From Orobanche coerulescens (lineage: Eukaryota > Streptophyta > Magnoliopsida > Lamiales > Orobanchaceae): a stretch of 64,000 nucleotides of DNA. The DNA is taken from positions 168,617,787 to 168,681,786 of the forward strand of contig CM065805.1 in assembly GCA_033398695.1 (NCBI GenBank). The letters run 5' to 3'. Under the pieces are notes generated by a model, which worked only from the letters and a program-made list of their open reading frames with translations, searched no databases and was not told the origin of the DNA. The first letter of the stretch is position 1. Each line of letters begins with the position of its first letter. Of the stretch, positions 25,401 to 48,039 are shown in pieces. Both the position numbers and the translations under genes were made by a program.

Positions 25401-27388
25401 CGTCATGCATGGGAAGGTTATGTTCCATGGGACTTTCCTTTTAACTTATTGAAAATATGTATTTCTGCTCTTTTTTTTTTGAGGGAATGCTGTATTTGTC
25501 TTACTTTCACCTTTTAACTCCTGTTATAGAGATTGTTTTGTCAAATTTTTAACTATTTTATAGGGATAATCACAAAACCACCCATGAGGTTTAGATAATT
25601 ATGGAGAATCCCAGAAAGTTTCAGGAAAAAAAAAAAAACAATTGGTTCGTTCTTAAATTCATGGGAGTAACTTAATATTTGCATGTATATAAGGTTTTTT
25701 TTTAATGTTTTCCCATATGAAGTGGGATAGTATAAGACAGCATCAAACCTCAAGGGTTCTTCTTGTAATTTGGAACTTCTGTGGGTCTTTATGTTAATAC
25801 TGCAAATGTTAGGGGTAATTATCCTTGATTTATATTAAAACTAGATAGCTGGATAAAGGATGAATTAATTGACCCCCGATGGATGTATATAACAAGTTTT
25901 AGTTTTTAGATAGTGTATTTCAACTCTAGTTTACGTTCTGTGGAAATTAAGTCAAATTAAACAAACAAACAAAAAAAGTCCCATTAATTATGTCTAAATA
26001 TTTGCGTTCTTCGTATTTTCTGTCTTACATAGGGATGGATTTATTTCCATACTGGGGACAGATGGTTTGTGAACTTTTGGAAGGGAAAAGCAAATGGAGA
26101 AGGTCGTTTCTACTCAAGACTTGGTGATGTGCTTTTTGGCCACTTCAAAGAGGGATGGCGAAACGGCCACTTTCTTCGCATCAATGTCGACGGGACAAGG
26201 TTAAATATTTTAGCTATTTTGTTTTCCGAATTTATTTCATTTCACTTGATTTTTTTTTCTTTTTGCCAGCGCGTTCTATGCAGTACCAATACTAAATTCA
26301 GTACTTTACAGTACTAATTTATGCATGAGTTTTGTACTAATTATGTATGAAATATATGCACTTCGTGAATCAAAATTTCAATGTATTAAAATATGCAATA
26401 TATTTGATGCATATAATCTAATATTTTAATGCATCGATATTTTGATGCATATATTGCATATTTTAATGCATTGAAATTTTGATGCACGAAATGCATATGT
26501 TTCATGCATAATTAGTACAAAACTCGTGCATAAATTAGTACTGTAAAGTACTGCATCGAATATTGGTACTACATAGAACGCGCCACTATATATATATAAG
26601 GTTATTCCATGGAATATAGCTTAGTTCCTCCTTGCCTAACTTTACTTTCTCAGCATACTTGTAAATGCTAAGGTAATGAAGTTTCATGTAAACCTTGGGG
26701 TTGATGACATGAACATACACACTTGTACGTAGCAAGATATATACATAGATCAGTATTCAATATTGATGGGAGCCGTTCCTGTAATCTTTGTTTACGGTTA
26801 CGGACAAAATAGTTGAAATAATTATGGTCAATGACACATTCAGAATTTTTCTGCCAACAATGTTTTGCCTTTTTAATCTTCAATAATGGCTTACGTGCGA
26901 TGGTCATACTTTTCAAGCAAAATTCTATATGCTACAAAGTTGGAGAATACGAGTTTTTAGTCTCGCGTAAGAATTGCATTACGTGGGACAGTCTCGTCAT
27001 AATAGACCTACTGAATTAGAATCCAGCATCCAATCACCTGTGTCTACTCCTCTAACAAGTATATAATTATTTCTTGAGTTTTTTATTTGTTCTTATAGGA
27101 TAATAGATATTCTAATTTTTGATGGACCATCATATTGTTATAACTTGATAAAGTTGTTTTAACTTTTAGCAACCAACGGAACTTCTGTTTCCATGGAAGA
27201 TTTAACTTCAGCCTATTTCCTTAGTTGTGGTTACTCTCCTAAACATGTGAAACATAGATAAAATGATCTATATATAGTGAGATGAAGGTCCAATTACAAA
27301 TATATATATTGACAGGTCTCAAGAGTTGTGGGATGAAGGTGTGCTTGTCAGTGAAAAGCAATTGGATCCCGATGTTGAGATTGATTGA
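4088..27388 (+). CDS. ARC3: ARC3, chloroplast-division regulator (FtsZ-like plus MORN repeats), 16 exons
   Basis: ARC3 acts in the chloroplast stroma. It inhibits FtsZ assembly away from mid-plastid and so helps place the Z ring. Exons read: 4088-4425, 4951-5009, 5826-5890, 8465-8599, 8788-8836, 9870-9982, 10104-10208, 10343-10453, 10692-10870, 11240-11524, 11610-11692, 11811-12178, 25101-25205, 25279-25416, 26033-26199, 27316-27388. All join in frame, about 790 codons; Arabidopsis ARC3 is about 741 aa. The N terminus is Ser/Arg-rich, like a transit peptide. [11 protein letters not shown] and [10 protein letters not shown] open the conserved FtsZ-like part, and IGFGSGNN and [13 protein letters not shown] are later landmarks. 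Exons 13-16 are MORN repeats ([33 protein letters not shown]). Exon 7 may instead end at 10172. Exon 13 could start at 25062, adding 13 residues. Exon 4 uses a GC donor. Intron 12 is 12.9 kb of nested transposons. Confidence 0.92.
4808..4822. repeat. G15 homopolymer in ARC3 intron 1
   Basis: Fifteen consecutive G follow a pyrimidine-rich tract inside intron 1. Runs of this kind are prone to length error and could form a four-stranded structure. Confidence 0.8.
6890..7290 (+). repeat. 5S rRNA-derived dispersed repeat in ARC3 intron 3
   Basis: The stretch 7041-7110 reads like the 3' half of plant 5S rRNA: CTCCTAAGTTAAACGTGCC, then CTCGGAGTAGGTATGAGATG and TGATCCCCTGGAAAGTT. It is followed by GTGCGCGTGAGTGAGGCCAA and AAGCACGCTAGAAAAG. 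A decayed 5S-like segment inside a longer repeat is known from Cassandra TRIM elements and from 5S-derived SINEs. I cannot tell which this is. It is too diverged to be a working 5S gene. Confidence 0.55.
8600..8601 (+). other. Non-canonical GC splice donor of ARC3 intron 4
   Basis: Exon 4 must end at GATGAG (8599) to join exon 5 at GTCAAGGAT (8788) and give [13 protein letters not shown], as in the family. The intron then starts GCACAA and ends CTGTAG. No GT donor nearby keeps the frame. GC-AG introns are a known minority class. Confidence 0.75.
9427..9484. repeat. Short tandem duplication in ARC3 intron 5
   Basis: AATGGCACGTCATTGAACAT occurs twice about 33 bases apart, each followed by TATC. 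Confidence 0.75.
12873..13215 (-). repeat. 3' LTR of the ARC3-intron gypsy element
   Basis: This 343-bp LTR ends TGAAGC...GCATCA on the plus strand, so it begins TG and ends CA in element sense. On the element side it is preceded by the purine-rich tract AAGGAGGAGGGAC. It is the only full-length LTR of the element left. Confidence 0.8.
13216..14159 (-). pseudogene. Gypsy integrase (decayed)
   Basis: The integrase is read on the minus strand in several frames. [20 protein letters not shown] is the N-terminal zinc-binding region. [20 protein letters not shown] carries the first catalytic Asp region. [16 protein letters not shown] is the conserved stretch with the catalytic Glu. [20 protein letters not shown] is the C-terminal core. 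Frame changes near 13880 and 13400-13750 break the frame. The 3' end reaches the polypurine tract next to the LTR. Confidence 0.85.
14181..14621 (-). pseudogene. Gypsy RNase H domain
   Basis: [33 protein letters not shown] and [14 protein letters not shown] match the RNase H of Ty3/gypsy polyproteins: the TYD-E and DH regions and the final NVADAL. The usual DALSR ending reads DALRR. It continues from RT (14878-15147) through a frame-disturbed stretch. Confidence 0.85.
14878..15147 (-). pseudogene. Gypsy reverse transcriptase, C-terminal piece
   Basis: [20 protein letters not shown] contains the YxDD active site (YFDD). The piece starts exactly at the LINE insertion point: MRLMNQV is on the far side of the LINE at about 19014-19029 and NQVSKPF on this side. 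It loses frame after HSMEVLDVL. Confidence 0.88.
15212..16885 (-). pseudogene. LINE reverse transcriptase and C-terminal region (RTE clade)
   Basis: The 393-aa open frame (15704-16885) opens with [19 protein letters not shown]. It contains [66 protein letters not shown] and the active site [11 protein letters not shown] (FADD). These are the ordered motifs of an RTE-clade RT. The frame changes near 15700 and continues as [20 protein letters not shown] and [16 protein letters not shown], the typical C-terminal region. The break at about 15700 makes it a pseudogene. Confidence 0.9.
16944..17940 (-). pseudogene. LINE endonuclease, C-terminal part and linker
   Basis: [20 protein letters not shown] (17634-17873) carries the GDLN-like active-site motif of the exonuclease-endonuclease-phosphatase fold, here SDLNGH. 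The linker to RT follows with stop and frame changes ([11 protein letters not shown] region, [14 protein letters not shown]). The hAT MITE at 17949-18581 separates this part from the N-terminal endonuclease half. Confidence 0.8.
17949..18581. mobile_element. hAT MITE built from GGTTCGGT motifs, copy 2, inside the LINE
   Basis: The ends are TAGGGGTGAGC and GCTCACCCCTA, flanked by the 8-bp target-site duplication TCCCCTGT (17941-17948 and 18582-18589). It is closely similar over its length to the copy at 2961-3569. It interrupts the LINE endonuclease, so it is younger than the LINE at this site. Confidence 0.92.
18590..18960 (-). pseudogene. LINE endonuclease, N-terminal part
   Basis: [31 protein letters not shown] and [11 protein letters not shown] are the TWNV, QETKW and GVGIV motifs of the LINE endonuclease; the Glu of QET binds metal. 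The short region upstream, to 19013, is rich in GGATCC and TGCAAGG repeats and is probably the LINE 5' UTR. The frame meets the hAT MITE at 18581. Confidence 0.85.
19030..19262 (-). pseudogene. Gypsy reverse transcriptase, central piece
   Basis: [20 protein letters not shown] holds the first catalytic Asp, in the [14 protein letters not shown] motif. [12 protein letters not shown] and [12 protein letters not shown] follow. An extra T near 19230 shifts the frame in the [15 protein letters not shown] stretch. The piece lies between the hAT insertion at 19271 and the LINE at 19013. Confidence 0.88.
19271..19965. mobile_element. hAT-like element in the gypsy reverse transcriptase
   Basis: The ends are CAATGTTTCCTAGTTC and, reverse-complemented, CAGTGTTACCTAATCC. 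The flanking 8-mers AGCTCGAT (19263-19270) and AGCTTGAC (19966-19973) match at 6 of 8 and look like a decayed hAT target-site duplication. The insertion falls between the CVDSQA and AINKI parts of the RT. Subterminal regions contain GTACG/CGTAC motifs. It has no recognisable transposase. Confidence 0.7.
19974..20355 (-). pseudogene. Gypsy reverse transcriptase, N-terminal piece
   Basis: [40 protein letters not shown] and WRMCVDS match the start of a Ty3/gypsy RT; in a working copy WRMCVDSRAIN would follow. The frame runs into the hAT-like element at 19965. Confidence 0.88.
20625..21492 (-). pseudogene. Gypsy gag C-terminal part, CCHC zinc knuckle and protease
   Basis: [19 protein letters not shown] is the end of the retrotransposon gag domain. 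[14 protein letters not shown] at about 21000 is a C-x2-C-x4-H-x4-C zinc knuckle that binds the RNA genome. [20 protein letters not shown] is an aspartic-protease-like core with DGG in place of the usual DSG/DTG. The gag and zinc-knuckle parts are in different frames at about 21010-21266. Confidence 0.85.
21804..23762. mobile_element. hAT MITE with AAATCCAAATCC motifs, host of a MULE MITE
   Basis: The ends are TAGAGATGGCA and TGCCATCCCTA with the perfect 8-bp target-site duplication TTTTTAAC (21796-21803 and 23763-23770). Subterminal arrays of AAATCCAAATCC and TCGGGTTT-like motifs lie at both ends. Minus the 1.2-kb inner MITE and one copy of its 9-bp duplication, the element is about 736 bp. 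Confidence 0.9.
22147..23360. mobile_element. MULE MITE, 1.2-kb fold-back with a palindromic AT-rich core
   Basis: The ends are GGTTAAAATG and CATTTTAGCC, with the perfect 9-bp target-site duplication TAAATAAAA (22138-22146 and 23361-23369), as for Mutator-like transposition. The arms are about 250 bp and nearly identical inverted copies, e.g. GTTAACTGTTGTCCATGTGG against its complement at about 23210. The core 22441-23075 is itself an inverted repeat of TTTTTTCGAAAAAATAAT-type units. An (AT)n tract lies at 22404-22440. Confidence 0.9.
24286..24797 (-). pseudogene. Gypsy gag N-terminal part
   Basis: [20 protein letters not shown] and LNEVKRI are the start of the retrotransposon gag domain. 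[18 protein letters not shown] and [14 protein letters not shown] follow in another frame after stops near 24480. It ends at the insertion at 24278. Confidence 0.8.
24873..24887 (-). other. Primer-binding site of the gypsy element
   Basis: Next to the LTR remnant the minus strand reads TGGTATCGGAGACAC, close to the initiator-Met tRNA primer-binding site TGGTATCAGAGC used by many plant retrotransposons. Confidence 0.6.
24890..24934 (-). repeat. 5' LTR remnant (45 bp) of the gypsy element
   Basis: Only the two ends of the 343-bp LTR remain: TGAAGCAAACTGATTCT joined to CACAAAGACTGATTGCATCA through a short C/T stretch. About 300 bp of the middle is missing. Its outer edge still abuts the ACACA duplication. 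Confidence 0.8.
25563..25825. mobile_element. Possible MITE in ARC3 intron 14
   Basis: The left side reads GGATAATCACAAAACCACCC then ATGAGGTTT. The right side, reverse-complemented, begins GGATAATTACC and contains ACCCTTGAGGTTTGATGC. These look like decayed inverted repeats. I found no clear target-site duplication. Confidence 0.4.
26268..26584. mobile_element. Fold-back MITE in ARC3 intron 15
   Basis: A nearly perfect inverted repeat fills the whole element. The left arm starts GCGCGTTCTATGCAGTACCA and the right arm reverse-complements to GCGCGTTCTATGTAGTACCA. The arms are rich in TGCAT-type motifs. No clean target-site duplication was seen. Confidence 0.75.
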
Positions 27389-27928
27389 AACATCATCTCC
27401 CATTCGATACTGTAAATAAATATGATTCCACACCAGCCCCTTGCACGATTGGCATATGTTCGTTGCATGCTTTGATTTCTGAAGAGCAGATATCCTTAGA
27501 TTCATACTCCAAACAATAGTAAAACCATATCAAATTAAGCATTATCCCACTACAATGGGGTTGGCTATATAGTCTCCAATCAGCTATACGCTGGGTTATT
27601 TCATCTGTTAAGTTCGTCTACTGCCATAGTTCTCACGATAATTGAAAGCAACTTATTATCTGTTGATTTTGCATCTTGGTTTTTTTAATGTGGACCCAAG
27701 TTGGGTATGCCAAACTCCAAGACTTGTATTTACTTAAGGGGTGTCTGCGGATACTAAAAAGAAAAGTGAATTCCCAATGTCTAGCAGACAGGAAAAAAAA
27801 AAAGAATCACTTTTCTCAACGTTAGTTTTTGCTTTTAATGAAACTGAATGGCTGGAGTAAATAAAGAAAATATAGTGTGTTTTCAATATGATAACGAATT
27901 TGACTTTTTAATCATGAGATTTTAAAAA
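27389..27928 (+). other. ARC3 3' UTR and intergenic DNA
   Basis: This is AT-rich sequence after the ARC3 stop. No coding region or element was recognised. Confidence 0.4.
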
Positions 27929-28918
27929 TAAGTAGGAAAACAGAATTAATGTTTAAGTCGCATCTAGCAAAATTATAACCAAGAATATACTGTAATGTGC
28001 GTAAGATAATGACGTCACATGAGGTTTCGTTCAAATACTCGAATCCTAGAAAGGAAATATGTGAATAGAGTTGGGTTGAATATATTTGGGATGCACACTA
28101 GTTTGGCAATACATGTTTAGCTGGTTGATAAGTAGGAAAACAGAATTAATGTTTAAGTTGCATCTACCAAAATTATGACCAAGAATATACTGTAATGTGC
28201 GTAATATAATTCTGTTGACGTCACACGAGGTTTCGTTCAAATACTTGAATCCTAGAAAGGAAATATGTGAATAGAGTTGGGTTGAATATATTTGGGATTA
28301 GACCCGGCAATTTAGCACACGATACGAAAACACGACACGAAAACGACACGAAAATTTAGTGTTTGGGTTTGCATTTTGAGTACACGACACGAAAATACAC
28401 GAACACGAAAGTACACGATCGAGATTTAGTGTCGATTTTGTGTTTATCCTTTGAGTACACGACACGACACGAGGTACACGAAATAAATAAATAAATAAAT
28501 ATAATATTTTATATTTGATTTAATAAAAATATATATATTTTATAAATTCTGTTTATACTAAACTTTAAAATTTGAAAATATAATGTGAATTTTCATAAAT
28601 TTCGTGTAAAAATTCGTGTTTTCGTTGCCTTTCGTTTCATTTCGTCTAATAAAACCTATAAAAAATATTATAATATTAAAATTATTATTTTTTATAATAT
28701 TTTAATATTAATTTTATATTATGCGCCTGACACGAAACGACACGAATTTACGCGGTAGACGACACGACATGACACGAATTCATTTAGTCTCGTGTATGGG
28801 TTTGGACTTTTGGTACACGAAACACGAAAGTACACGACACGAAAATACACGACACGAACGAATTGTCAGGTCTATCTGGGATGCACACTAGTTTGGCAAT
28901 ACATGTTTAGCTGGTTGT
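27929..28918. repeat. About 200-bp tandem duplication, second copy split by a hAT MITE
   Basis: The unit starting AAGTAGGAAAACAGAATTAA and ending near ACATGTTTAGCTGGTTG occurs at about 27930-28125. It occurs again at about 28130-28298 plus 28875-28918. The two copies differ by a few substitutions and a small insertion. The hAT element at 28299-28874 divides the second copy. Confidence 0.85.
28299..28874. mobile_element. hAT MITE built from ACACGA motifs
   Basis: The ends are TAGACCCGGCAATT and AATTGTCAGGTCTA, with 8-bp flanks TTTGGGAT (28291-28298) and TCTGGGAT (28875-28882), which differ at one base. Subterminal regions are dense in ACACGACACGAAA-type motifs. The undisturbed tandem copy upstream shows the empty site. 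Confidence 0.9.
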
Positions 28919-30016
28919 ATTAGTTAGTTATTAACACCTTGCATTAGTTGGTTTAATTAGAAGATTGTATTAGTATTTGCATGCAAGTGTTTGATAAAAA
29001 ATTGATAGTATAATAAGAATATTGGATTAATCAATTTATATTTTTTTATAATATAGATTTGTGAGGTTGTTGAATAATTAACATGAAACTTATATAATTA
29101 TTAATATATAAAATTAACCTGTGCAATAGCTACATATTATTATTCTTTGAGTTATTATATATTGCACATATTATTATTTTTTGAGTTATTCTATATAATT
29201 CCTACATTTCGCCCGAAGTTTAACATTTGACCATCCCTTTAGAAGGTTAACAATCTAACTTTCACAATCAAATCAAAAATCAAAATTAGATCATTTAATA
29301 TCCATCAATATTTCTGATCAAAAAATATCCATCAATATATATTTTATTTTTTAATCTCAATACTTAGACAATTGACTCATCTATCACATCAAATCATTTT
29401 CCTAAAATTCCTAAAATTCCCCACTTTCACATTAGATCACAAACTTAGGCAAGGACAAGGCCAATATATATAATTCAGTTTGCCCTTGAGTTTTTTGAGA
29501 ACTCTCATGGCAAGATGTAATTTTGAGCAAGTTTTAGGATAATGGTCATTTCAAGTCTTCGACCCAATGTGTCAAATTCTCTCCTCAAAATGTTGTATTA
29601 TTGAGCTTTTTCAAACTCAGACTTTTTCTGGTCCTAAAAAGTTGTTCCAAACAACAAATTGTTTTACTTGGTAAAACCTCTCTTGATATCAAACCTCTAA
29701 TTTTGAGCCAAACGACTAACAACCAAACACCCATAATTTATAGTTCAAAATGAACAAGGACTTATTGTACATAATATAAATTTGAGGTTCGGATGAGAAT
29801 TTTTTCTTGGTGTGACAACTATGAACTGCTATAATACGTTATATGTAGTGTCAAATATTTCCGGTGCAGAAGTCCCAGAGAATCATTATTTTGAAGCATC
29901 AAATACGCCTCATTTTGTAAGAACTTTATATGACACATCAAGTAGGCGGTGTTAAGAAATGGAATAGATGTAAATGTAAATGTGCAATACAACTACTGCT
30001 GCTCAATTGACTCAAG
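28919..30016. other. Intergenic DNA between the converging ARC3 and CHR19-like genes
   Basis: AT-rich sequence with no recognisable coding region. The last few hundred bases are probably the 3' UTR of the minus-strand CHR19-like gene. Confidence 0.4.
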
Positions 30017-43786
<13,770 letters not shown>

Positions 43787-44018
43787 TATTCTTCTCCTTC
43801 CTGTTGCTGCGCACAATCAGTTGAAGAGGGAGAGAGAGAACTCAAAAGGAAAGTGGAATCAGCTCTGGGGAATGGTGGGGGTGTAGCATACCGCCATATC
43901 TACTGCGCCAAGGAAAAAATTTCTTTTCCGCGGAAATTATGGAGAGAGAACCTGAACCACCTTCCCTTGCAAATTAGAACAAATATTACTGCATATATTT
44001 ACTAAATTTTATACTAGT
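43787..44018 (-). promoter_or_regulatory. CHR19-like 5' UTR and proximal promoter
   Basis: This is G+C-balanced sequence before the CHR19-like start codon, with a GA/CT-rich stretch at about 43825-43850 (5' UTR side). Beyond 43980 the DNA becomes AT-rich and repetitive. No certain TATA box. Confidence 0.4.
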
Positions 44019-44103
44019 ATTAATATACTTTACATCCTAACATAATAATATAACGAGACATTATCCAACTCGTGCGATGCACGGTCTTTGGTTGAATATT
44101 TAT

Positions 44104-44702
44104 GTGTTTTGTACGTAATGTTGGGGCAGACAGTTGAATGAGCAGATGGCAGCATTTAAATGCCTTTTAGAGAAGTTTATATGTTTTTTTATTGTTATTG
44201 TCCTTTTATTTTAGTCTATGTAATTAGTTATATGAAATGAGACTTTACTAACCCGTATGTTGCTCCGGGGTTGTTTTTGGTTTATTCAACCCGTGCGATG
44301 CACCGATTGTATCTAAGATTTCATAGCTAAAATTCAACCATCTTGTAATTTATACTATCATTTAAAAGTTCATTTTAATCACCTTGTGTATTAGAAGGTG
44401 CACGTGTTTTGTACGTAATGTTGGGGCAGACGGTTGAATGAGCAGATGGCAGAATTTAAATGCCTTTTAGAGAAGCTTATATGTTTTTTTATTGTTATTG
44501 TTCTTTTATTTTAGTCTATGTAATTAGTTATATGAAATGCGGCTTTACTAACTCGTATGTTGCTCCGGGGTTGTTTTTGGTTTATTCAACTCGTGCGATG
44601 CACCGATTGTATCTAAGATTTCATAGCCAAAATTTAACCATCTTTTAATGTATACTATCATTTAAAAGTTCATTTTAATCACCTTGTGTATTAGAAGGTG
44701 CA
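44104..44702. repeat. 300-bp tandem duplication
   Basis: Two copies of a 300-bp unit beginning GTGTTTTGTACGTAATGTTG start at 44104 and 44404. They differ at only a few positions. Each contains CCGGGGTTGTTTTTGG and a CGTGCGATGCACCG hairpin motif. Confidence 0.88.
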
Positions 44703-44739
44703 TTTGCATTGTGATGTTTATCATAACTTTTGTATTTAA

Positions 44740-45185
44740 ATTAGTTTATTTACATTAAAAGTTACAATTAAAATAGTCTCTTCATATATTTACAATTAAA
44801 AGTTACAATTAAATCCGTCTTCCACATTAAATTAAGGAGGATAAGTATCTATACTATACAATTAAAATAGTCTCTTCATATATTTACAATTAAAAGTTAC
44901 AATTAAATCCCCCTTCCACATTAAATTAAGGGGGATAAATATTATATAGTATTATCATAACTTTTGTATTTAAATTAGTTTATTTACATTAAAAGTTACA
45001 GTTAAAATAGTCTCTTCATATATTTACAATTAAAAGTTACAATTAAATCCCCCTTCCACATTAAATTAAGGGCGATAAGTATCTATACTATACAATTAAA
45101 ATAGTCTCTTCGTATATTTACAATTAAAAGTTACAATTAAATCCCCCTTCCATATTAAATTAAGGGGGATAAGTATTATATAGTA
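44740..45185. repeat. AT-rich repeats in and after the 300-bp duplication
   Basis: Four or more copies of a unit containing AAAATAGTCTCTTCATATAT, TACAATTAAAAGTTACAATT and AAATCCCCCTTCCACATTAA are arranged head to tail with two spacings. CCCCCTTCCA...TTAAATTAAGGGGG could pair as a small hairpin. Confidence 0.8.
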
Positions 45186-45189
45186 TAGA

Positions 45190-46674
45190 TATATAAACTA
45201 AATAACTTAATAATCAAATCATCGCCATCTAACCTTAACAGACAAACATATGCTTAAAAAAATCACTTGATGAACATGTTATAGACATCGCGAAAATCGA
45301 CACATACATTACATTAGGTAAAGAATGCAATTAAACCAATAATGTGATCAATAACAGATAAAAGAGAAGTAAAGAATGAAATTGTAATCAATCAAAAATA
45401 AAAACCATCAATCTTATAGGCATGAATCAATCTTGGAATAAAATCAAATCACTAAAGTTGATATCACAAACTAGAAAATGATTATTTAGTTTAACTACAG
45501 AAAATCATTTGATCATCATATATTATCATACAACATATCTTCATTGTGATTTTATAAATCAATACAATGAACAATCAAAGTCACGAAGAAATTATGAGTA
45601 TCATTCCCATTTGTAAACTCAATATATATTCAGTATTATCTCTAAATAATCCATCCAAACCAACCGATGAGTCCCATTTGGGATCAGTTGTTTCTACGTT
45701 CGAATCTTTCTTTCTATGATCTTCGTTGTAGCCCGTCTTGAACGACCTTCTTGACCAACTCGTCGTGCCCTACGTCTCTTTATCATATTTAATGTATTAT
45801 TCCTTGTGGGGATATACCTACATACACAAAAAAAAAAATTAAAATACACATTACTTTTAAATTAATTTTAAAAACTTTGAGTCACGAATGGAGTTCCATT
45901 CCTACTTATGATTTTAGTACAACTGAATGAACTGATCAATCCTTAAGATTTTAATTACAACAATGGCAAGAAAAGATCAAATGCTTGTAATTGACATTAA
46001 AATCATCCATGCAATATGGACAAAAAAAATAAGATATTACTTGAGAAAAGTAATAGCAAATATGCATGCATTAATGTAGCTTTCAAAGTATGGTGTATAT
46101 ATATTAATCTTTGAATTGAGAAAGCAATGGACAAAGGTTCAAATGCTACGAAGATTAACGTGGCATGATGTATTGATGTACCATAACAAACAACAACCAA
46201 ATCACATGTAGACCGTAAGCAATTCACATATCTTTTTCATTTTTCTTTCTCGCTGACAATTTTTTACTAATGCAAAGTTGTTATTTTGGATTCAACTCTA
46301 CACCGAGTATCGCAACCAACAACCAAAGCACCTGCAGACCGTAAGCAATTTACATATCAGCATCAACAATTTGCAAATTTGATAATAGAAAAATAAGGAA
46401 AACCATTAAAACAAATATTTGATCCGAGCATGCCACACATGAAGCGAACAACAACTACCATTCAAGTTTAGCACTTGATCAAACATACCTTTGAAGAATT
46501 ATTGGCATCGTTAAAAATCGAAAGAACTTGCATATCGATATCACCATATCCATTAGTTATATGTCCATTAGTGTGATCGACATCATCAAATTTGATCACT
46601 TCATAGACTGTTCTGTTACCCCTGACCAAAGTGAAGCAACTGCTGCTATTTATACTTTCTAATAAGTTGAATGC
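45190..46674. other. AT-rich non-coding stretch
   Basis: I see no coding region, RNA gene or element ends here. It lies inside the segment bracketed by the 33-bp repeats. Confidence 0.35.
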
Positions 46675-47070
46675 TCCATGTAACTTATGAGAATCATGAA
46701 AAGACTAACCTAACTCATGAGCGTATGAAGAGCTTTCAGCAATAATTATGTGCACAACTCTTTTTGTAGATACGAAGAGACTACATCTTTCGCATTCCCA
46801 TCATTTAACTTTATACATAAAAATACATAAAAATTGAAGTCATTAAGACCCCACGATAAATTTTAGGACTTATCCATGTAACTTATGAGAATCATGAAAA
46901 GACTAACCTAACTCATGAGCGTATGAAGAGTTTTTAGCAATAATTATGTGCATAACTCTTTTTGTAGATATCAAGAGACTACATCTTTCACATTCCCATC
47001 ATTTAACTTTATACATAAAAACATAAAAATTGAAGTCATTAAGACCCCACAATAAATTTTAGGACTTATA
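46675..47070. repeat. 198-bp tandem duplication
   Basis: The unit beginning TCCATGTAACTTATGAGAAT starts at 46675 and again at 46873. The copies are nearly identical, with small differences such as TACATAAAAA against ACATAAAAA. Confidence 0.88.
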
Positions 47071-47159
47071 TGATTAATATACTTTACATCCTAACATAAT
47101 AATATTCCATTTGTATAATAGGTTTCACAAGAAGTCTCATGTATTCGTTCAACATAGAT

Positions 47160-47560
47160 AGATGGGCTTTTCTACCGTCAGTTCAGTAAAATTTGTTCTG
47201 ACGTTAGGTCGGTACGAAAATTACATATTTTTTTGTATTTGGCGATTAAAGTGTTTATATTCTTCTTGTTAGGGTTGAACTGTGCGGATTGGAATCAATA
47301 AATATGAAAAAATATGTAATTTTAGTACCGGCCTAATATAAGACCAAGTTTTCCTGACCTGGCGATAAGAAACTAAATCTTAATTATACTACATATTTGT
47401 TCAAATTTATCGACTCCAGTTTGTATATTCTTCTTGTTAGAGTTGAACTGTGCGGATTAGAATCGACAAATATGAAAAAATATGTGATTTTAGTACCGAC
47501 CTAACGTCAGGCCAAATTTTCCTGATCTGACGATATAAAAACCCAACATAGATACTACAC
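47160..47560. repeat. Internally repeated, partly inverted region beside the MULE
   Basis: TATTCTTCTTGTTAG, GTTGAACTGTGCGGATT and AATATGAAAAAATATGT occur twice about 180 bases apart. CTGACGTTAGGTCGGTAC-type sequence is repeated in inverse orientation (GTACCGACCTAACGTCAGG). This looks like two diverged fold-back MITEs side by side. Confidence 0.5.
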
Positions 47561-47781
47561 AACGTACACCAAACAAGTAAACTATTATAAATACTTGAAT
47601 AATAGATTCAGGGCATCTGCACATCATATAGTTCGTCCATTAACTAAATCATCACTACCTTTTATTGAGTGTGACTATAAGCACACTTCTGACAGTTTTT
47701 TTTTCTTTTTTAATTCCACGCCTGATCTGACCTCACCTCGTGTGCGGTGCATTTTTGTTAAACGGGACCGATGCGCATGGT

Positions 47782-47785
47782 AGAG

Positions 47786-47821
<36 letters not shown>

Positions 47822-47827
47822 GGGGGG
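47782..47827. repeat. (GA)n microsatellite in the MULE 5' region
   Basis: An interrupted run of GA followed by G7, upstream of the FAR1-domain exon. Confidence 0.85.
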
Positions 47828-48039
47828 ACAGAGATCAAAAAAAGGGAAAAGGGCACTACCTGACTTTTTTAAGGGCACTATCTGACTTTTTTTTTATTTA
47901 CAGCAGAAGTAGGATGGGTGGATGGCAGGGCACGCGAAGTGGGATGGCAGGTGGATGGTAGGGCATGCGCAGAAATGAGAAGAATGGGCTCTCTTGGGGC
48001 TTTACACACTCATTTTTGTATCTTATATAATAGCCACAT

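Larger units (their letters stand above)
44019..47105. repeat. 3-kb repetitive segment bracketed by an identical 33-bp direct repeat
   Basis: The same 33 bases, beginning ATTAATATACTTTACATCC, occur at 44019-44051 and at 47073-47105. The DNA between is non-coding and holds three sets of tandem duplications. CGTGCGATGCACGG and two CGTGCGATGCACCG motifs (44071, 44292, 44592) can form short hairpins like those near Helitron 3' ends. I could not fix the class of element. Confidence 0.45.
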
